DNA of 64,000 nt from an uncultured Tenacibaculum sp. (GTDB lineage Bacteria > Bacteroidota > Bacteroidia > Flavobacteriales > Flavobacteriaceae). The notes beneath the pieces are model-generated. The model made no database searches, had not been told where the DNA came from, and saw only the letters and a program-made list of their open reading frames with translations. Within the stretch, counting starts at the first letter, position 1. Every line of letters starts with the position of its first letter. A program made the translations under genes and the position numbers. This document shows, piece by piece, positions 62,240 to 64,000 of this stretch. The stretch covers positions 310,001 through 374,000 of the forward strand of contig NZ_CANLTU010000001.1 of the NCBI RefSeq assembly GCF_947494125.1, in the 5' to 3' direction.

Positions 62240-63613
62240 ATGGAAACAAGACATATACAACATTTATATAATCGAATTGGTTTTGGAATTACTCCTATAG
62301 AAATAAAAGAGCGTAAGCATAACACAAAAAAAGAAATTGTAAAAACTCTTTTTGAAGAGTCAAAAAAAATACGCCCATTAGAAATAGATATTTCTTTTAT
62401 TTCGAATCTTACTAGAGAAGATTTTAAAAATAAAAAGAAACGAAGAGAGCTCATGAAAATGAGTAGAAAAAAAATTATTGAACTAAATAAAGCCTGGTTA
62501 GATAGATTATACAATCCAACAGAATTGTTGCGAGAAAAAATGACACTCTTTTGGGCAAATCATTTTGTATGTGAAGATAAAAACGTGTTGTTTGCTCAAC
62601 AATACAATAATACATTACGAACCCATGCATTAGGCAATTTTAAAACTTTTGTTAAAGCAATTTCAAAAGAACCTGCTATGTTAAAATACTTAAATAATAA
62701 GCAGAATAAAAAGAAAAGTCCGAATGAGAATTTTGCAAGAGAACTCATGGAGCTTTTTACTTTAGGACAAGGAAATTATACAGAACAAGACATTCAAGAG
62801 AGCGCAAGAGCATTTACAGGGTATAATCATAATTTTTTTGGAGAATTTAAAATGCGTAGACGCCAACATGACGAAGGAGAAAAAACATTTTTAGGATATA
62901 CAGGAAATTTTAATGGAGATGATATTATAGACATTATTTTAAAACAGAAACAATGCGCACGATTTATTTGCGAAAAAGTGTATTGTTATTTTGTAAATGA
63001 AAAACTTAATTCAGATCATATTAATAAAATGATTTCGGTGTTTTATCCGAATTATAATATAGAAGAATTGATGCGATTTGTATTAACTTCTGATTGGTTT
63101 TATGTAACAGAAAATATAGGAACTAAAATAAAATCACCAATAGAGTTTTTGGTAGGAATGCATACAATAGTCCCTTTTAGTATAGAAAAAAATAAACATA
63201 GTTTATTAATTCAAAAATTATTAGGACAAATATTGTTACGACCACCAAATGTAGCTGGATGGAAAGGAGGAAAAACATGGATAGATAGTAATACCATCGT
63301 TACCCGATTAAGACTTCCTTCTGTATTATTAAATAATGCAGAAATAACATATTCAGATAAAGGAGGATTAGAAGATGAGGTAAAAAACTTTAGTGAGAAA
63401 AAATTAAGGCGAAGAACATTTATTAAATCCACATCAAACTGGAGTTCTTTTGAAAATAGCTTTCCAACAGAATCTAACAAAGAGTTGATTAAACAAATTC
63501 TTATAAGTCCTATAAACAAAGGAACATTAGAAATACTAGAAAATAGTGAGTTAGTGTCTAAGCAAGATTTTTGCGTACAATTATTGTCGTTACCAGAATA
63601 TCAATTATGTTAA
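62240..63613 (+). CDS. DUF1800-family protein
   Basis: 457 residues. The block RNRIGFGITP-like opening (HLYNRIGFGITPIEIKERK), LREKMTLFWANHFVCEDKNV (~96-115), NENFARELMELFTLGQGNYT (~152-171) and ARAFTGYNHN match the DUF1800 family. No signal peptide is visible, although family members often have one. These proteins are nearly always paired with a DUF1501 protein, as here, and their role is unknown. The DUF1501 gene starts 12 bases on, so they form an operon. Confidence 0.9.
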   Translation: METRHIQHLYNRIGFGITPIEIKERKHNTKKEIVKTLFEESKKIRPLEIDISFISNLTREDFKNKKKRRELMKMSRKKIIELNKAWLDRLYNPTELLREKMTLFWANHFVCEDKNVLFAQQYNNTLRTHALGNFKTFVKAISKEPAMLKYLNNKQNKKKSPNENFARELMELFTLGQGNYTEQDIQESARAFTGYNHNFFGEFKMRRRQHDEGEKTFLGYTGNFNGDDIIDIILKQKQCARFICEKVYCYFVNEKLNSDHINKMISVFYPNYNIEELMRFVLTSDWFYVTENIGTKIKSPIEFLVGMHTIVPFSIEKNKHSLLIQKLLGQILLRPPNVAGWKGGKTWIDSNTIVTRLRLPSVLLNNAEITYSDKGGLEDEVKNFSEKKLRRRTFIKSTSNWSSFENSFPTESNKELIKQILISPINKGTLEILENSELVSKQDFCVQLLSLPEYQLC

Positions 63614-63625
63614 AAAATAGAAGAA

Positions 63626-64000
63626 ATGGATAGAAGAAATTTTATAAAAAGAACTTCATTAGTAAGTGGCGGACTATTTTTTGTACCTCAGTTTGTAAAA
63701 GCATTTGAACAACAAGCACAGCAATTATTTGGTAATAAAAAAATAGTAATAGTTCAATTGAAAGGAGGAAATGACGGTTTAAATACGGTAGTTCCTTTTA
63801 GAAACGATATTTATTATCAAAAAAGAAACAATATTGCCATATCAAAAAATGATGTATTAAGATTAAATGAAGAGGTTGGTTTGCATAAAAATTTGGCTCC
63901 TCTTCAAAAGTTATATGACAAAGGGTATTTAAGTATTATAAACAATGTAGGGTATCCAAATCCAAATCGTTCACATTTTCGTTCTACAGATATTTGGCAA
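63626..64000 (+). CDS. DUF1501-family protein with Tat signal (3' cut by window end)
   Basis: The first 125 residues are present and the frame runs off the right edge. The start MDRRNFIKRTSLVSGGLFFV has the twin-arginine motif RRNFIKR followed by a weakly hydrophobic stretch, so export is through Tat; tatA is at 31.5 kb. The block IVQLKGGNDGLNTVVPF, then HKNLAPLQKLYDKG and NPNRSHFRSTDIW, is the DUF1501 (sulfatase-like fold) signature. It sits 12 bases after the DUF1800 gene. The periplasmic role is unknown. Confidence 0.88.
   Translation, partial: MDRRNFIKRTSLVSGGLFFVPQFVKAFEQQAQQLFGNKKIVIVQLKGGNDGLNTVVPFRNDIYYQKRNNIAISKNDVLRLNEEVGLHKNLAPLQKLYDKGYLSIINNVGYPNPNRSHFRSTDIWQ

Noticed and set aside
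1..64000. tRNA, rRNA, CRISPR arrays, insertion sequences, prophage genes
   Set aside because: I looked for clover-leaf-like T-loops, regular spaced repeats, transposase motifs and phage structural genes and saw none.

Overview
The window is a stretch of AT-rich chromosome from a marine-type member of the Flavobacteriaceae (Bacteroidota), close to Tenacibaculum or Polaribacter. Four things support this: Bacteroidota-type promoters (TTG or TTTG, about 17-20 bases, then TAnnTTTG); a near absence of Shine-Dalgarno sequences; a type IX secretion C-terminal domain (37540-38715); and family-specific proteins (DUF4292, DUF4175, HU-like/SPOR protein, head-GIN DUF2807, DUF6503-like). I saw no tRNA, rRNA, CRISPR array, insertion sequence or prophage. 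It reads as core chromosome with a few lineage-specific inserts.

Layout. 1-3.3 kb: envelope operon (TPR end, DUF4292 lipoprotein, EnvC-like protein, AI-2E family permease). 3.3-8.7 kb: thioesterase, HU/SPOR protein, dprA, an uncharacterised protein with kinase-fold landmarks, a lipoprotein and an EamA permease. 8.7-18.5 kb: SF1 helicase, orphan sensor kinase, mfd, methyltransferase, non-specific nuclease. 18.9-22.8 kb: TerB protein, small barrel, gltX, a terminator-bounded gene for a 50-residue double-glycine, four-cysteine peptide, and another barrel. 22.9-31.7 kb: DUF4175 protein, ybeY, mnmG, methyltransferase, DoxX-like protein, SPFH and YbjQ proteins, tatA; three parS-like palindromes surround mnmG. 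31.8-37.5 kb: DUF2807, rnr, diacylglycerol-kinase-like protein, a 55-residue membrane peptide, a gene-free AT-rich stretch with repeated DnaA-box-like 9-mers, then rpiB and a GNAT protein.

37.5-48.2 kb: type IX-secreted leucine-rich protein, pseudouridine synthase, aldose epimerase-like protein, recA, AraC/GyrI regulator, amidohydrolase lipoprotein, GNAT, dut, gpsA, ACT-like protein, MFS permease. 48.3-55.7 kb, all minus strand: secreted protein, glpD, two tandem YHS proteins, then a tightly packed tetR / sugar-lactone oxidase / PLP-protein operon with a palindromic operator, and a LuxE-like protein. 55.8-58.8 kb: lipoprotein, ECF sigma factor with no canonical start codon, a cytoplasmic-helix/TM/beta-barrel protein and a lipoprotein. 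58.8-64 kb: isoaspartyl peptidase, ALDH7-type dehydrogenase, ankyrin protein, DUF1800 and a Tat-exported DUF1501 protein cut by the window end.

How the genes work together. gpsA and glpD are the two opposite glycerol-3-phosphate dehydrogenases. dprA, recA, mfd and the SF1 helicase serve DNA metabolism; gltX, mnmG, ybeY, rnr and the pseudouridine synthase serve RNA and translation. TatA would supply the pathway for the DUF1501 protein. The least described parts are the double-glycine peptide, the kinase-like protein at 5966-7024, the tetR operon and the sigma-factor locus. No database search or computed skew was available, so family calls rest on motifs read by eye.
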